Below the pieces are notes generated by a model that saw only the letters and a program-made list of their open reading frames with translations, made no database searches and had not been told where the DNA came from. A stretch of 11,350 nt of DNA from Zygnema cylindricum (Eukaryota; Streptophyta; Zygnematophyceae; Zygnematales; Zygnemataceae), in contig JBBHKE010000197.1 in NCBI GenBank assembly GCA_037447655.1, positions 1-11,350 on the forward strand. Reading direction: 5' to 3'. The position numbers were made by a program, and so were the translations under genes. This document shows positions 1-7,330 of the stretch, one piece after another. How positions within the stretch are numbered: the stretch's first letter is position 1; every line of letters begins with the position of its first letter.

Positions 1-980
1 TTCAACAGTAGGTGACCGTACGCCCATACAATATGCCTATTGTACGCAAAACATACAATATGCCCTTAAGACCCATATTGTATTGGCCGCACAATGAAAT
101 AAAATAGGAACAGGGTTGAGTTGCCCATTGATCGATAGAGAATTAAACGACATGTCTAAATTTTGAAAAATAATCGGACAAAAAAAAAGAAATTTGTGAG
201 TTTTGAGGGACTTTATATTTAAACCGTCAGATTTGGACGATCGGACGGTCGCTGATCAAAGTAGGCGATTTAAAAAGATCACATGAAAAGCCCATAACAC
301 AACTTACGAAAGGACAATATGTCATATTAACGTCTGCAATTTTTAGGGCCACACTAAATAAAGCCTCGAATTGACCAACCAAGCAGTATGGGACGATAAA
401 AAAAAAAAAAATACCACACTGCCAAAAAAATTACCAAAACCTACGGACCAACCCCGTTGGTGGCTTTTCCCCCGGAATGTCATCCTACGCCGTGTCAGTT
501 CGCTTAATAATTTCGTCCGGCGGCGTGCGCTGTACTTTGATCTTACGTCAAATTCGGACGTCCGTACAGGAGTGTGCACGAAGCACACACATACAGTATG
601 CCTACGTTGCGCGAGTTTTGTGCAAAGTTTTGTGCGCCTACCAAAGGCCTACCATAAAAAAGCCTACTTTTGAACTATAATATCAGGCTTCCAGTTATCC
701 CAAGTATTTGCGGGCGTAGGTGTACTTGCTTTACGTGAAATGCATTGGGTCAAAAATCTACATATATCCCCGTCGATGAATGTAATAATTTTAGGTGCAG
801 CCCCCGCAATATTGGCGCAAAAAGCAGAAGAAAAATAAAAAGAAGAAGATATTTATGCTAGCGCGTACATTTGATTCTAATCCTGGGATATAGTTCGATC
901 CGATTATGAAAGTTACTGTAATTTTGTCATCCAATAAAGATTAGTTTCGACAGTACAAAAACGTACATATGTGGTACATC
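1..980. other. Unassigned AT-rich repeat-like DNA, no gene seen
   Basis: Open frames here are short, overlap on both strands and show no recognisable domain, so I call no gene. What is visible: ATACAATATGCC twice (26-37, 53-64) with an inverted relative near 73-82, A-runs near 181-190 and 397-410, and an imperfect inverted repeat around 223-248 (ACCGTC / GACGGT). GTAC tetramers at 953-956, 963-966 and 974-977, just before element 1, resemble the subterminal part of element 2 near 9617-9640. This may be the remains of a further related element, but I see no terminus that would prove it. Confidence 0.5.
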
Positions 981-983
981 TTA

Positions 984-1003
984 GGGTGAAGTTCCATCAT
1001 GCG
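984..1003 (+). repeat. Left TIR of element 1
   Basis: GGGTGAAGTTCCATCATGCG, preceded by TTA at 981-983. It matches the inverted right end at 18 of 20 positions; the sequences diverge further in. Confidence 0.75.
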
Positions 1004-1169
1004 TTTCTCTAATTGTACGGCAAACTCTACAAACTGGGTCGATTGAGGGAAAGGTTCCATTAGGGAAAAAATGACGTTGTTTACTGAAAGCCGTACTGTT
1101 TTGTACAGTGTTGTACCAAAAATAAAAAAATATCAGAAAAACAAGGCTACTGAATGAGGATTTGATTAT

Positions 1170-1193
1170 CCACGTTTATGGGCGTAAACGTGG
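1170..1193. repeat. Inverted repeat (9-bp stem, 6-nt loop)
   Basis: CCACGTTTA and TAAACGTGG flank TGGGCG. A second short pair, GATTAT at 1164-1169 and ATAATC at 1207-1212, lies outside it. It sits inside element 1; no function is assigned. Confidence 0.6.
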
Positions 1194-2196
1194 ACCGTCG
1201 GATGCATAATCGGATACGACGTTGTCTGACACTTTCAGTTCGCAACAAGTGACCCGGAGTAGGTCAATTCTCAGCGCCTGAACAAATACCGTCGTGCCTC
1301 GTGGAAAAGTGAACAAATATCCACGACGACCGTGCTACCAGATGGGTACACGTCGCATATGACATGTGCCTTCCGCCAGGGAGGATGTGAGGCCACCGGA
1401 AGCCGCAAGAATATCTTTGACGGAAGATATTGTTTCACGCTTCTCTTGGTATCCACTAACCATTCTGACATTTTCGTACGCTTTTACATATCTTACGTTT
1501 CGTTCGCCAGTACAAATTTCATTCAATACGTCGTACAAGTCACTTTTTACCTTTCGCTGGTACAAATATGTGGTCACAATTTGCACTCAAAGATTCTTTG
1601 AAGATTAGCATAATCGTATTCATCTATTACGTGGACCAATCAACATGTGCCACGCAAAACAAATGTAGGTTACAGACCCGACACAATGGAACGATCGCTT
1701 CACTAAACAAATTTTTGACATTTACTGACAGCGCCTAATGAAACAACGTTATGAGTCGACGTTTCATCACGTAGAGTCTGTAAGCCACGTGTTTTAAATT
1801 GACTCGCGCCACGCAAGCTACGATCCGATATTGAATATCTTTCAGATTTTTAACACCAACAAACTTAAATTCAAATCTTGACTTGCATACCATGTACCTA
1901 CGTACGAAGTAATGATACGACAAAACTTTTATACATTTTGCAGACACCACTGTACACCAACTCATTTTTTAGGGTTTCAGTTTTCGAACATAACGAAAGT
2001 CCTTTGAAATAGTGTGACGAACAAAAGTTACCGAAAATAGCGTGACGAGGGAATGTTACGAAATTTCGTTTTTATTTTCGGTTATATTTTGGAAATCGCA
2101 TGTAATATGCAAATCTTATGATTTTTCGTTGGTTTTCCATCATGACACGTAGGTTAATTGTCCAACGTGTCACAATTTTATTTTTTCTGTATATGC

Positions 2197-2221
2197 CAAC
2201 CCACCTCTTCGAGGTGGGTTG
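2197..2221. repeat. Perfect 11-bp hairpin in element 1
   Basis: CAACCCACCTC pairs perfectly with GAGGTGGGTTG around the loop TTC. It lies about 200 bp from the right end of element 1. Element 2 has a different-sequence palindrome at a similar distance from its own right end (9449-9462). Confidence 0.8.
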
Positions 2222-2352
2222 ATTGTAACAGAGAAAATTGAAGTGAACTCCTCGCAGATGAACATCTGACGGCCAGTATTACCTCCAAGACCTTCGAAGA
2301 GTATCGGCAAGATTATTTGTAATGATGTTTTTCCTATAAAAACAAAATAGGC

Positions 2353-2368
2353 GGTACGATTTGGTACG
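2353..2368. repeat. Two GGTACG repeats, 10-bp period, near right end of element 1
   Basis: GGTACG at 2353-2358 and 2363-2368. Element 2 has the same pair at 9606-9611 and 9616-9621, at a similar distance from its terminus. These are candidate subterminal transposase-binding repeats (inference). Confidence 0.5.
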
Positions 2369-2403
2369 GAGAGTCGCGGATTTCTGTAAAAAACGCCACT
2401 TTT

Positions 2404-2423
2404 CGCTTGATGGAACTCCACCC
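2404..2423 (-). repeat. Right TIR of element 1
   Basis: Read on the minus strand it is GGGTGGAGTTCCATCAAGCG. It abuts TTA at 2424-2426, which is also the left target site of element 2, so the two elements are back to back across one TTA. Confidence 0.75.
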
Positions 2424-2426
2424 TTA

Positions 2427-2803
2427 GGGTAGAATTCCATTTGGCGGTCCCAGTAAATGTACAGAAAATTATATTGGCAGCGTTTACTAGAAGACTATTC
2501 CATTTTGTCGAGCTAGTAACAAACTTTCCCCAATTATGATTGGCGCCATATAGGTTACAGAATAGATTTTGAAATTCTTAAGAAAATCTTTAAACAGAAG
2601 TCAGAACGAGATATCTGTACGACCGGGGTAGATAATGATTCGTACGTAAAGTTTGCGGCCATAAGTTTGATTATGAAAATGGAAATCAAAATTTCGAAAT
2701 GGAATGGCAAATAGACGCGGCAAACTTTGAAGGTCGCGGCAAACTTTGAATCTCGGTGGATGTCAGACGGACCGTGCGAAAATATTGTGGGCTCACCTGC
2801 ATC
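2427..2803. mobile_element. Element 2, left half (split by the LTR retrotransposon)
   Basis: The left TIR GGGTAGAATTCCATTTGGCG (2427-2446) matches the reverse complement of 9667-9686 at 18 of 20 positions, with TTA outside both ends (2424-2426, 9687-9689). Without the 6477-bp retrotransposon and one copy of its 5-bp duplication, element 2 is 778 bp. The left half has no coding frame. Its segment 2513-2604 resembles 10658-10750 at roughly 80% by eye. Two direct copies of a 16-bp unit lie at 2716-2750. Like element 1, it is best read as a non-autonomous PIF/Harbinger-like element, judged from its termini and TTA site. Confidence 0.7.
2716..2750. repeat. 16-bp direct repeat, 19-bp period
   Basis: CGCGGCAAACTTTGAA occurs at 2716-2731 and 2735-2750. 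A related inverted stretch AAAGTTTGCGGCC lies near 2648-2660. All are inside the left half of element 2. Confidence 0.8.
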
Positions 2804-2808
2804 CAGCG
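2804..2808. repeat. Target-site duplication of the LTR retrotransposon, left copy
   Basis: CAGCG directly precedes the TG that opens the 5' LTR and is identical to 9286-9290 after the CA that closes the 3' LTR. Five bp is the usual duplication for plant copia elements. Confidence 0.95.
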
Positions 2809-3020
2809 TGTATAAATAAATGGTTTTTTTACAGTATTTTCTAGGTCTGAATAGAAATAAGAAAGAAGCCGAGGCAGTCTATCTCTAACTTCTCTCTCCA
2901 ACTTCTCAAACCTATCGCAGTCACTGAGGAATTGGAGAAGGAGCTAGAGCCATGGCTACCTATGCTATCCAGAGGTTTACGAGAAATTATATTTTAGTTA
3001 GGGGTTTAATTTACTAAAAG

Positions 3021-3110
3021 ATATGTACCGGCGACAGGATTTGATCCTGGTACCTGCCGGCCGGCAGACAGCCAGTAGCCGGTAGCCTTAGCCGTTAAGT
3101 CTAGGAGTAG
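3021..3110 (-). other. tRNA-like stretch with A-box/B-box-like motifs inside the LTR
   Basis: On the minus strand, TAGACTTAACGG (3103 to 3092) resembles a Pol III A box and GGATCAAATCC (3047 to 3037) differs from a B box at one conserved base. They are about 44 bp apart, and the B-box part lies in a T-arm-like inverted repeat. A 14-bp perfect palindrome, CTGCCGGCCGGCAG, follows at 3054-3067. No acceptor stem pairs properly, so this is not a functional tRNA gene. It could be a tRNA relic or chance. The 3' LTR has the same stretch at 8441-8530. Confidence 0.25.
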
Positions 3111-3241
3111 TGTTATGTACTATATGGTTTGATAATTACTTAAACATTTATACGTAGGATAGTTCATTTAACAGTAACTGTTTACGGGAGACATATATCC
3201 AGTAAATGTAAAAGTACGGATTCCGGTACGGATAAGAAACC

Positions 3242-3284
3242 AATACCGCGCATTTAATTCTTTAGTGAAACGAATACCGCGCAT
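3242..3284 (+). repeat. 12-bp direct repeat in the LTR
   Basis: AATACCGCGCAT at 3242-3253 and 3273-3284, a 31-bp period. Both copies are kept in the 3' LTR (8662-8673 and 8693-8704). It may be an enhancer-type repeat; function is not shown. Confidence 0.6.
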
Positions 3285-3393
3285 GTATTTATCACGGCTA
3301 CGATAAAATGTGAATTTAATCGGACGGCCGGAATTAACGCCGAGATCGCGGAAGAGGATTTCGGCGGTTTGTGGTCATCGCCACATCGAATGG

Positions 3394-3401
3394 CACGTGG
3401 C
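3394..3401 (+). promoter_or_regulatory. G-box/ABRE-like motif CACGTGGC
   Basis: CACGTGGC is the ABRE form of the G-box bound by plant bZIP factors of the ABF/AREB group. It is kept in the 3' LTR at 8814-8821. The motif match is direct; regulatory activity is inferred. Confidence 0.5.
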
Positions 3402-3457
3402 GGAATGACATTGGATCGCGACATCTCCGAGGATTAAGGGAGCGAATCCGGACATAC

Positions 3458-3465
3458 CACGTGTC
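3458..3465 (+). promoter_or_regulatory. Second G-box/ABRE-like motif CACGTGTC
   Basis: CACGTGTC lies 64 bp after the first ABRE and is kept in the 3' LTR at 8878-8885. ABREs commonly act in pairs in abscisic-acid-responsive promoters. Confidence 0.5.
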
Positions 3466-3642
3466 GACATTTAGGCCATGTCGTACAATGGCCGTACATA
3501 AAGTACACCGGCAGCTGTACTTTTGTGAACGAAACTGAAATCTGATTGGCTCCGTACATCAGTAGATAGAGTCTGTGAGAGAGATAAGACTTAGAAAAAT
3601 TAGAAGATAGGACCCTCTCTCCCAAAGAGCTTCTGTACAAAA

Positions 3643-3656
3643 GGTCAACTTTGACC
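3643..3656. promoter_or_regulatory. Palindromic W-box pair
   Basis: GGTCAA-CT-TTGACC is a perfect inverted repeat of the W-box core TTGAC(C/T), the site of plant WRKY factors. It is identical in the 3' LTR (9063-9076), within an 82-bp stretch that shows no LTR difference. Confidence 0.5.
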
Positions 3657-3846
3657 CTCCATAACTTACTGCTCAAAGGAGCAAATTCAGAGATTCTTTT
3701 TGCTATCGACTCAGGGGAGTCTTGTCTTCACAAAGGTGAAGTTGGTGAGAGTTTTTGTCTACCAAGGTGACAGTTATTTTTGCTGAAACAGAAAAGGGTC
3801 AGGGTTATCCTAGAGGCTTGTTGGAAGCTGTCCACTCTGAGGACTT

Positions 3847-4959
3847 ATGGAGGTCTCAAAGTTTCAGGTTATGGGCCCACCCTCTAGGGTACCAATCTTT
3901 AATGGAACTGGCTTCATATACTGGGAAAGTATGATGATAGGAGCTCTATGCGAAAAAAGGTTTTCGGGGATAGTGAGTGGACGGTTGGGGCGTCCATCAA
4001 GTCTTGGAATTCCTCAAGGGTTTGGAGGAAGCAAATTCACCAAAAAAGAGGATCCACCTTCAACGGAGGAAACAAAAGAAGGAGAGGTGGTGGACAAAGG
4101 AAAGGAGAAGGAGGCGACCACACCAATAACAACTGGTTCGGCATTCATGTCACCTATTCCGAGGAACGAGGAGAATGATACTGAAACCTGGGACTTCAAC
4201 AATATGGCGGCAAAGCAGTTCATCCTACGCCATCTCACTCAAGGACTTGCATGTCCTCATTTGCAGGTAGAAAGGGCATCCGATCTTTGGATGGCTCTCA
4301 TAGAGATGTACGGAAGTGGTACGATTCAGCAACAACGGTTGGCTGATCAAAAAATTAAGGAGTATGTATACAAAGGGGGGAAGATGTTGGATTTTTGCAA
4401 TGAGCTTGCTACACTCTTCATGGAGCTAGAGAGTGCGGGAAAAGATTTTAGTGAAAAAGAAAAGGTTAACTGTTTACTGATGAAGTTACCGGATGAGTTC
4501 GAGAACATAGTCAACCGTGTGCAGGACTTGCCGGACTCAAGGTGGATATGGAACTCAGTGGTAGGGATGATTCTCGTTCGGGAGAATACGATTGAGATCC
4601 GAAGAGGAGGAAAGAGTGGCCAAGCCTTGGCCACTGCGACCGATTGGAGGAACAAGGATTCCCGGAAACCGGTCGGAAACTATGGGGGGAGGGAGCAGAA
4701 AAATCAGACCGACGAGTTCGGAACAAGGGCTCCCAAAGGTTTATGTCATTTTTGTAAGAAACCTGGGCACTATATGGCAGAGTGCATTAAGCTAACCGAG
4801 CTTCGGTTAAAAGAGGGGCAGACCGGTGGTACCCCGAGAGGAAAGAAAAAGGCGCTTGTGACACAGGTACATGAGGCGGAATCTGAGGACGATGACAATG
4901 AGCTCCTTTTGGATGAGGAGTTGGAGGCGAAAAACGAGGTCAAAATACCACGAAGGTAG
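3847..4959 (+). CDS. gag: Gag polyprotein of the copia element (intact frame)
   Basis: Structural protein that would form the cytoplasmic virus-like particle and package element RNA. The frame is open for 370 codons. Seen in order: a short N-terminus leading to PIFNGTGFIYW (residues 16-26), typical of plant copia Gag; a Lys/Glu-rich low-complexity stretch (about 55-90); a Gag core of the UBN2 type (about 115-255); a CCHC zinc knuckle, CX2CX4HX4C, with C300, C303, H308 and C313; and an acidic tail (about 343-366). The first ATG (3847) lies inside the 5' LTR and has C at -3. The in-frame ATG at 3871 lies inside the PBS with G at -3 and G at +4 and leaves a normal N-terminus, so it may be the true start. 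Translation ends at TAG 4957-4959; the protease frame continues in phase after it, so this stop may be ancestral or decay. Confidence 0.85.
   Translation: MEVSKFQVMGPPSRVPIFNGTGFIYWESMMIGALCEKRFSGIVSGRLGRPSSLGIPQGFGGSKFTKKEDPPSTEETKEGEVVDKGKEKEATTPITTGSAFMSPIPRNEENDTETWDFNNMAAKQFILRHLTQGLACPHLQVERASDLWMALIEMYGSGTIQQQRLADQKIKEYVYKGGKMLDFCNELATLFMELESAGKDFSEKEKVNCLLMKLPDEFENIVNRVQDLPDSRWIWNSVVGMILVRENTIEIRRGGKSGQALATATDWRNKDSRKPVGNYGGREQKNQTDEFGTRAPKGLCHFCKKPGHYMAECIKLTELRLKEGQTGGTPRGKKKALVTQVHEAESEDDDNELLLDEELEAKNEVKIPRR
3867..3881 (+). other. Primer-binding site complementary to the initiator tRNA-Met anticodon arm
   Basis: GGTTATGGGCCCACC begins immediately after the LTR's terminal CA. It is the reverse complement of GGUGGGCCCAUAACC, the anticodon stem-loop region of plant initiator tRNA-Met as I recall it. 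Most plant copia elements instead match the tRNA 3' end (TGGTATCAGAGC-type). Priming by a cleaved 5' half of initiator tRNA is established for Drosophila copia and yeast Ty5. The ATG at 3871-3873, complement of the CAU anticodon, is in frame with gag. Confidence 0.85.
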
Positions 4960-5391
4960 AAATGTGCTTACGGTGGATTGAAAGGTGAAGCAGGCTGGAT
5001 TGTAGATTCAGGTGCCTCCATGCACATGTGTAAGGATAGGCACCTGTTCACTTAGATAAGAAATATTCCCACCGTAGAGATAGAGTACGCGGATGGAAAG
5101 ATAGTCACCACTACTCTTGTAGGATCGGTAGATTTAAAAGTGTTAGTAGAAGGAAAGACATCCATAGTAACATTCTCTGATGTATTGTTTATTCCGGAGC
5201 TGAACAAAAACCTCATCTCTACATCCGTATTAGATGATAACGGTTTTTTTACTAGCACTAGGGAATGAGTCTTTACTGCTAGTTTTGAGGAGGATGTCTA
5301 TTTCATTGCTGAGAAAGGTAGCCATAAGATATTTAGGCTGGTTTTAAGTACTGAAAAGAAGAAACTTTATTATGCTGGTGTTCATGATATT
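4960..5391 (+). pseudogene. pol: Aspartic protease and pre-integrase region of pol, broken
   Basis: In the same phase as gag, after its TAG. The protease active-site motif DSGA is at 5005-5016 within a typical plant copia context (WIVDSGAS). The protease would cut the Gag-Pol polyprotein. Two in-frame stops interrupt it: TAG 5053-5055 and TGA 5266-5268. Residual protein similarity runs across both, including a stretch typical of the protease C-terminus (FIPELNKNLIS). From about 5269 the frame enters the linker before the integrase zinc-binding domain. There is no frame change in this part. No functional product is expected from this copy. Confidence 0.85.
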
Positions 5392-6325
5392 ATGATGTGG
5401 CATAAGAGGCTTGGGCATGTGAATCTAGACAAGTTAAGAGAGATGAAAAAGATGGGAGTGGTGGAAGGGATTAAGTTTAGTGAGAATGATAATATAAGTG
5501 ATTGTAGTGGATGTGCTCAAGGTAAAACACACAGATTACCCTTTCCTAAAACAACCACCTATAAGGGAGAAAAAATTCTAGATCTAGTACACACAAATAT
5601 TTGGGGACCAGCTAAAGTGCCCTCACTGGGGGGGAAGAGATTTATGATTACTATCACTGATGATTGGTCTCGGTATTCCCGAGTGTATTTTTTGAAAAAC
5701 AAGTCCGAAGCTGAGGATTGTTTTAGACAAAATAAAGCATGGAGGGAAAAACTCCATGAAACTCCAATCAAGAGAATAAGGAGTGACAATGGTGGAGAGT
5801 ATACTTCTAACCAGTTTGAGGATTTTCTGAGGGATGATGGGGTTCAACACCAAAAGATAGTTCCAGAAAACCTGGAACACAATGGGGTAGCTGAAAGGTT
5901 AAATAGAACACTAAGTGATAGTGCTAGAATTATGTTGTCAGATATTGTCAGATAACAAGATAGGAAAAAGGTTTTGGGCAGAAGCAATGAACTGTGCTAA
6001 TTACCTCAAAAATAGAGTTTTTACTTCAGCTATAAAATATCAAACACCTTATGAGAGATGGACAGGCCGGAAACCAGACTTATCTCACTTAAAGGTTTTC
6101 GGCAGTCAAGTATTCAGTCTAGATACAGATCGGTCTAATTGGAAGCTAGATCCTAAAGGAAAACCGGGATACTTATTAGGATATGATGACGATGTTAAAG
6201 GATATAGAGTTTATGATCTAAAAAGAAAAGATATAATCTTAGTAAAGCATTTAGTAGTTATGGATGAAGAAAAGTCTGTGGATCCCTTCAAATATACAAA
6301 GTCAGTAAAAATCAGATTTGAGTAG
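5392..6325 (+). pseudogene. pol: Integrase region of pol, frameshifted and catalytically altered
   Basis: The integrase would insert the cDNA into the genome. The HHCC zinc-binding domain is visible: His at 5401-5403 and 5416-5418, Cys at 5503-5505 and 5512-5514. In the core, the first catalytic Asp position is Asn (AAT 5596-5598 in HTNIWGP). The second Asp (5785-5787, in SDNGGE) and the Glu (5893-5895) are present, spaced D-x35-E. A perfect 10-bp tandem duplication (5935-5944/5945-5954) shifts the frame and creates TAA 5953-5955. Similarity resumes in the +1 phase, with the integrase C-terminal region containing the FW.EA and KVFGS motifs, to TAG 6323-6325. A second frame change there returns to the original phase. 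Confidence 0.9.
5935..5954 (+). repeat. Perfect 10-bp tandem duplication causing a frameshift
   Basis: TTGTCAGATA occurs twice head to tail (5935-5944, 5945-5954). Ten bases change the phase by one, and recognisable integrase sequence switches phase exactly here. The likely cause is a slippage or repair duplication after insertion. Confidence 0.85.
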
Positions 6326-7330
6326 AAAATTCCGATGACTTTGAGCTCCCTAACTATCCGGGTTTTAGAGAAGATGACATTCTTGCAGATACAAATCAGA
6401 CCGAAAAGGACTTGGCTGTGGAAACTCCAGTGGCAACTCTACCTGAAGCGGAAGACGTGGTGGAAATTGATTGGGAATCAAGGGATAGGGGAGAAGCCGA
6501 GTTTGTTCGAAAGAATCCACGAGAACCATCTATTCCGGCCTCAAATTTTGAGGGGGGAAGGAGAAGTAGCAAAAGACTGCAAGAAAAACATGTTAATAAC
6601 AAGGTAAATAAACTATCTCATTAAGATGAACCTCAAACTTATGGAGAGGCGATGACTTGTCCAGAAAAAAATCGGTGGAAGACAGCCATCAATTAGGAGA
6701 TGGCCTCAATTATGGCAGCCGATACTTGGGAGCTGGTGGATTGTCCACCTAACCGAAAACTAATCGGTTATAAGTGGGTTTTCAAATTAAAACTGAACCC
6801 AGATAACACGATCGAGCGCTACAAGGCCCGATTAGTGGCAAAGGGATTTACACAAAAAGAGGGAATTGACTACGAGGAAACCTTTGCCCCGGTGGTTAGA
6901 TTTCCCTCCGTCCGCATACTTCTGAGCTTGGCTGCAGCGGAAGACATGGAAGTGCACCAGATGGACATCAAGACAACCTTTTTGCATGGAGAATTGGAAG
7001 AGGAGATCTTCAAGCGACAAACCAAAGGGTTTGTGGAGGAAGGAGAGGAGAGTAAGGTATGCCGGCTGATTAAATCTCTTTATGGTTTAAAACAAGCGCC
7101 TTGACACTAGAATAAGAAGCTTGATGAGTTTCTTACCAGTCTGAGATATATCCGGATCAGCTCAGATCACTCAATCTATGTTTTTGAAGATGAGGAAGGT
7201 GTTATATTTATTGCAATTTATGTTGATGATTTGCTTGTTTTAAGTAAATCAATGAAAAAAATTAATAAACTGAAAACCGATCTTAATGGGAGATTTGAAA
7301 TAAAGGATATGGGGGAAGCAAAATATTTTT
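6326..7330 (+). pseudogene. pol: Linker and reverse transcriptase region of pol, broken
   Basis: Back in gag phase. About 6326-6640 is the variable, acidic linker between integrase and RT. RT follows from about 6640: the TWELV / YKWVFK / ARLVAKGFTQ stretch (6724-6850), first catalytic Asp in QMDIK (GAC 6964-6966), GLKQAP at 7084-7101, and the YVDD active site at 7219-7230. Stops: TAA 6622-6624, TAG 6694-6696, TGA 7102-7104 and TAG 7108-7110. The last two sit where the family has Arg and Trp and are each one transition away from those codons. The copy-specific damage rules out an active RT, although both catalytic motifs survive in the residual frames. Confidence 0.92.

Larger units (their letters stand above)
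984..2423. mobile_element. Element 1: non-autonomous TIR DNA transposon, PIF/Harbinger-like
   Basis: A 1440-bp unit with terminal inverted repeats. The left end GGGTGAAGTTCCATCATGCG (984-1003) matches the reverse complement of the right end (2404-2423) at 18 of 20 positions. TTA lies directly outside both ends (981-983 and 2424-2426), the target duplication typical of PIF/Harbinger elements, whose TIRs usually begin GG. No transposase or Myb-like frame is present, so it would depend on a relative for movement. The interior holds two strong hairpins (1170-1193 and 2197-2221) and, near the right end, two GGTACG repeats 10 bp apart. About 150 bp at its right end resemble the right end of element 2, so the two are related. 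The family name is inferred from termini only. Confidence 0.75.
2809..3866 (+). repeat. 5' LTR (1058 bp)
   Basis: Runs from TG at 2809 to CA at 3865-3866. Manual alignment with the 3' LTR gives about 46 substitutions (about 28 transitions, 18 transversions) and one 1-bp indel over about 1057 sites, roughly 4.4%. It should carry promoter, transcript start and polyadenylation signals, but I cannot place U3/R/U5 borders. AATAAA occurs at 2815-2820, right at the LTR start. The LTR also holds two ABRE/G-boxes, a W-box palindrome, a 12-bp direct repeat and a tRNA-like antisense stretch. Its last 20 bases include an ATG in frame with gag. Confidence 0.97.

Noticed and set aside
371-673. 100-codon open frame on the plus strand
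   Set aside because: It starts near an A-run, has low-complexity wording, overlaps other frames on both strands and matches no family I recognise.
2811-2818. TATAAATA at the very start of the 5' LTR as promoter TATA box
   Set aside because: It would leave almost no U3, and the 3' LTR copy is changed to AATAAATT. The AATAAA overlap makes it ambiguous.
3434-3676. Antisense open frame, nearly identical to one at 8896-9096
   Set aside because: The similarity is only the LTR duplication. No domain is recognisable and there is no sign of coding constraint.
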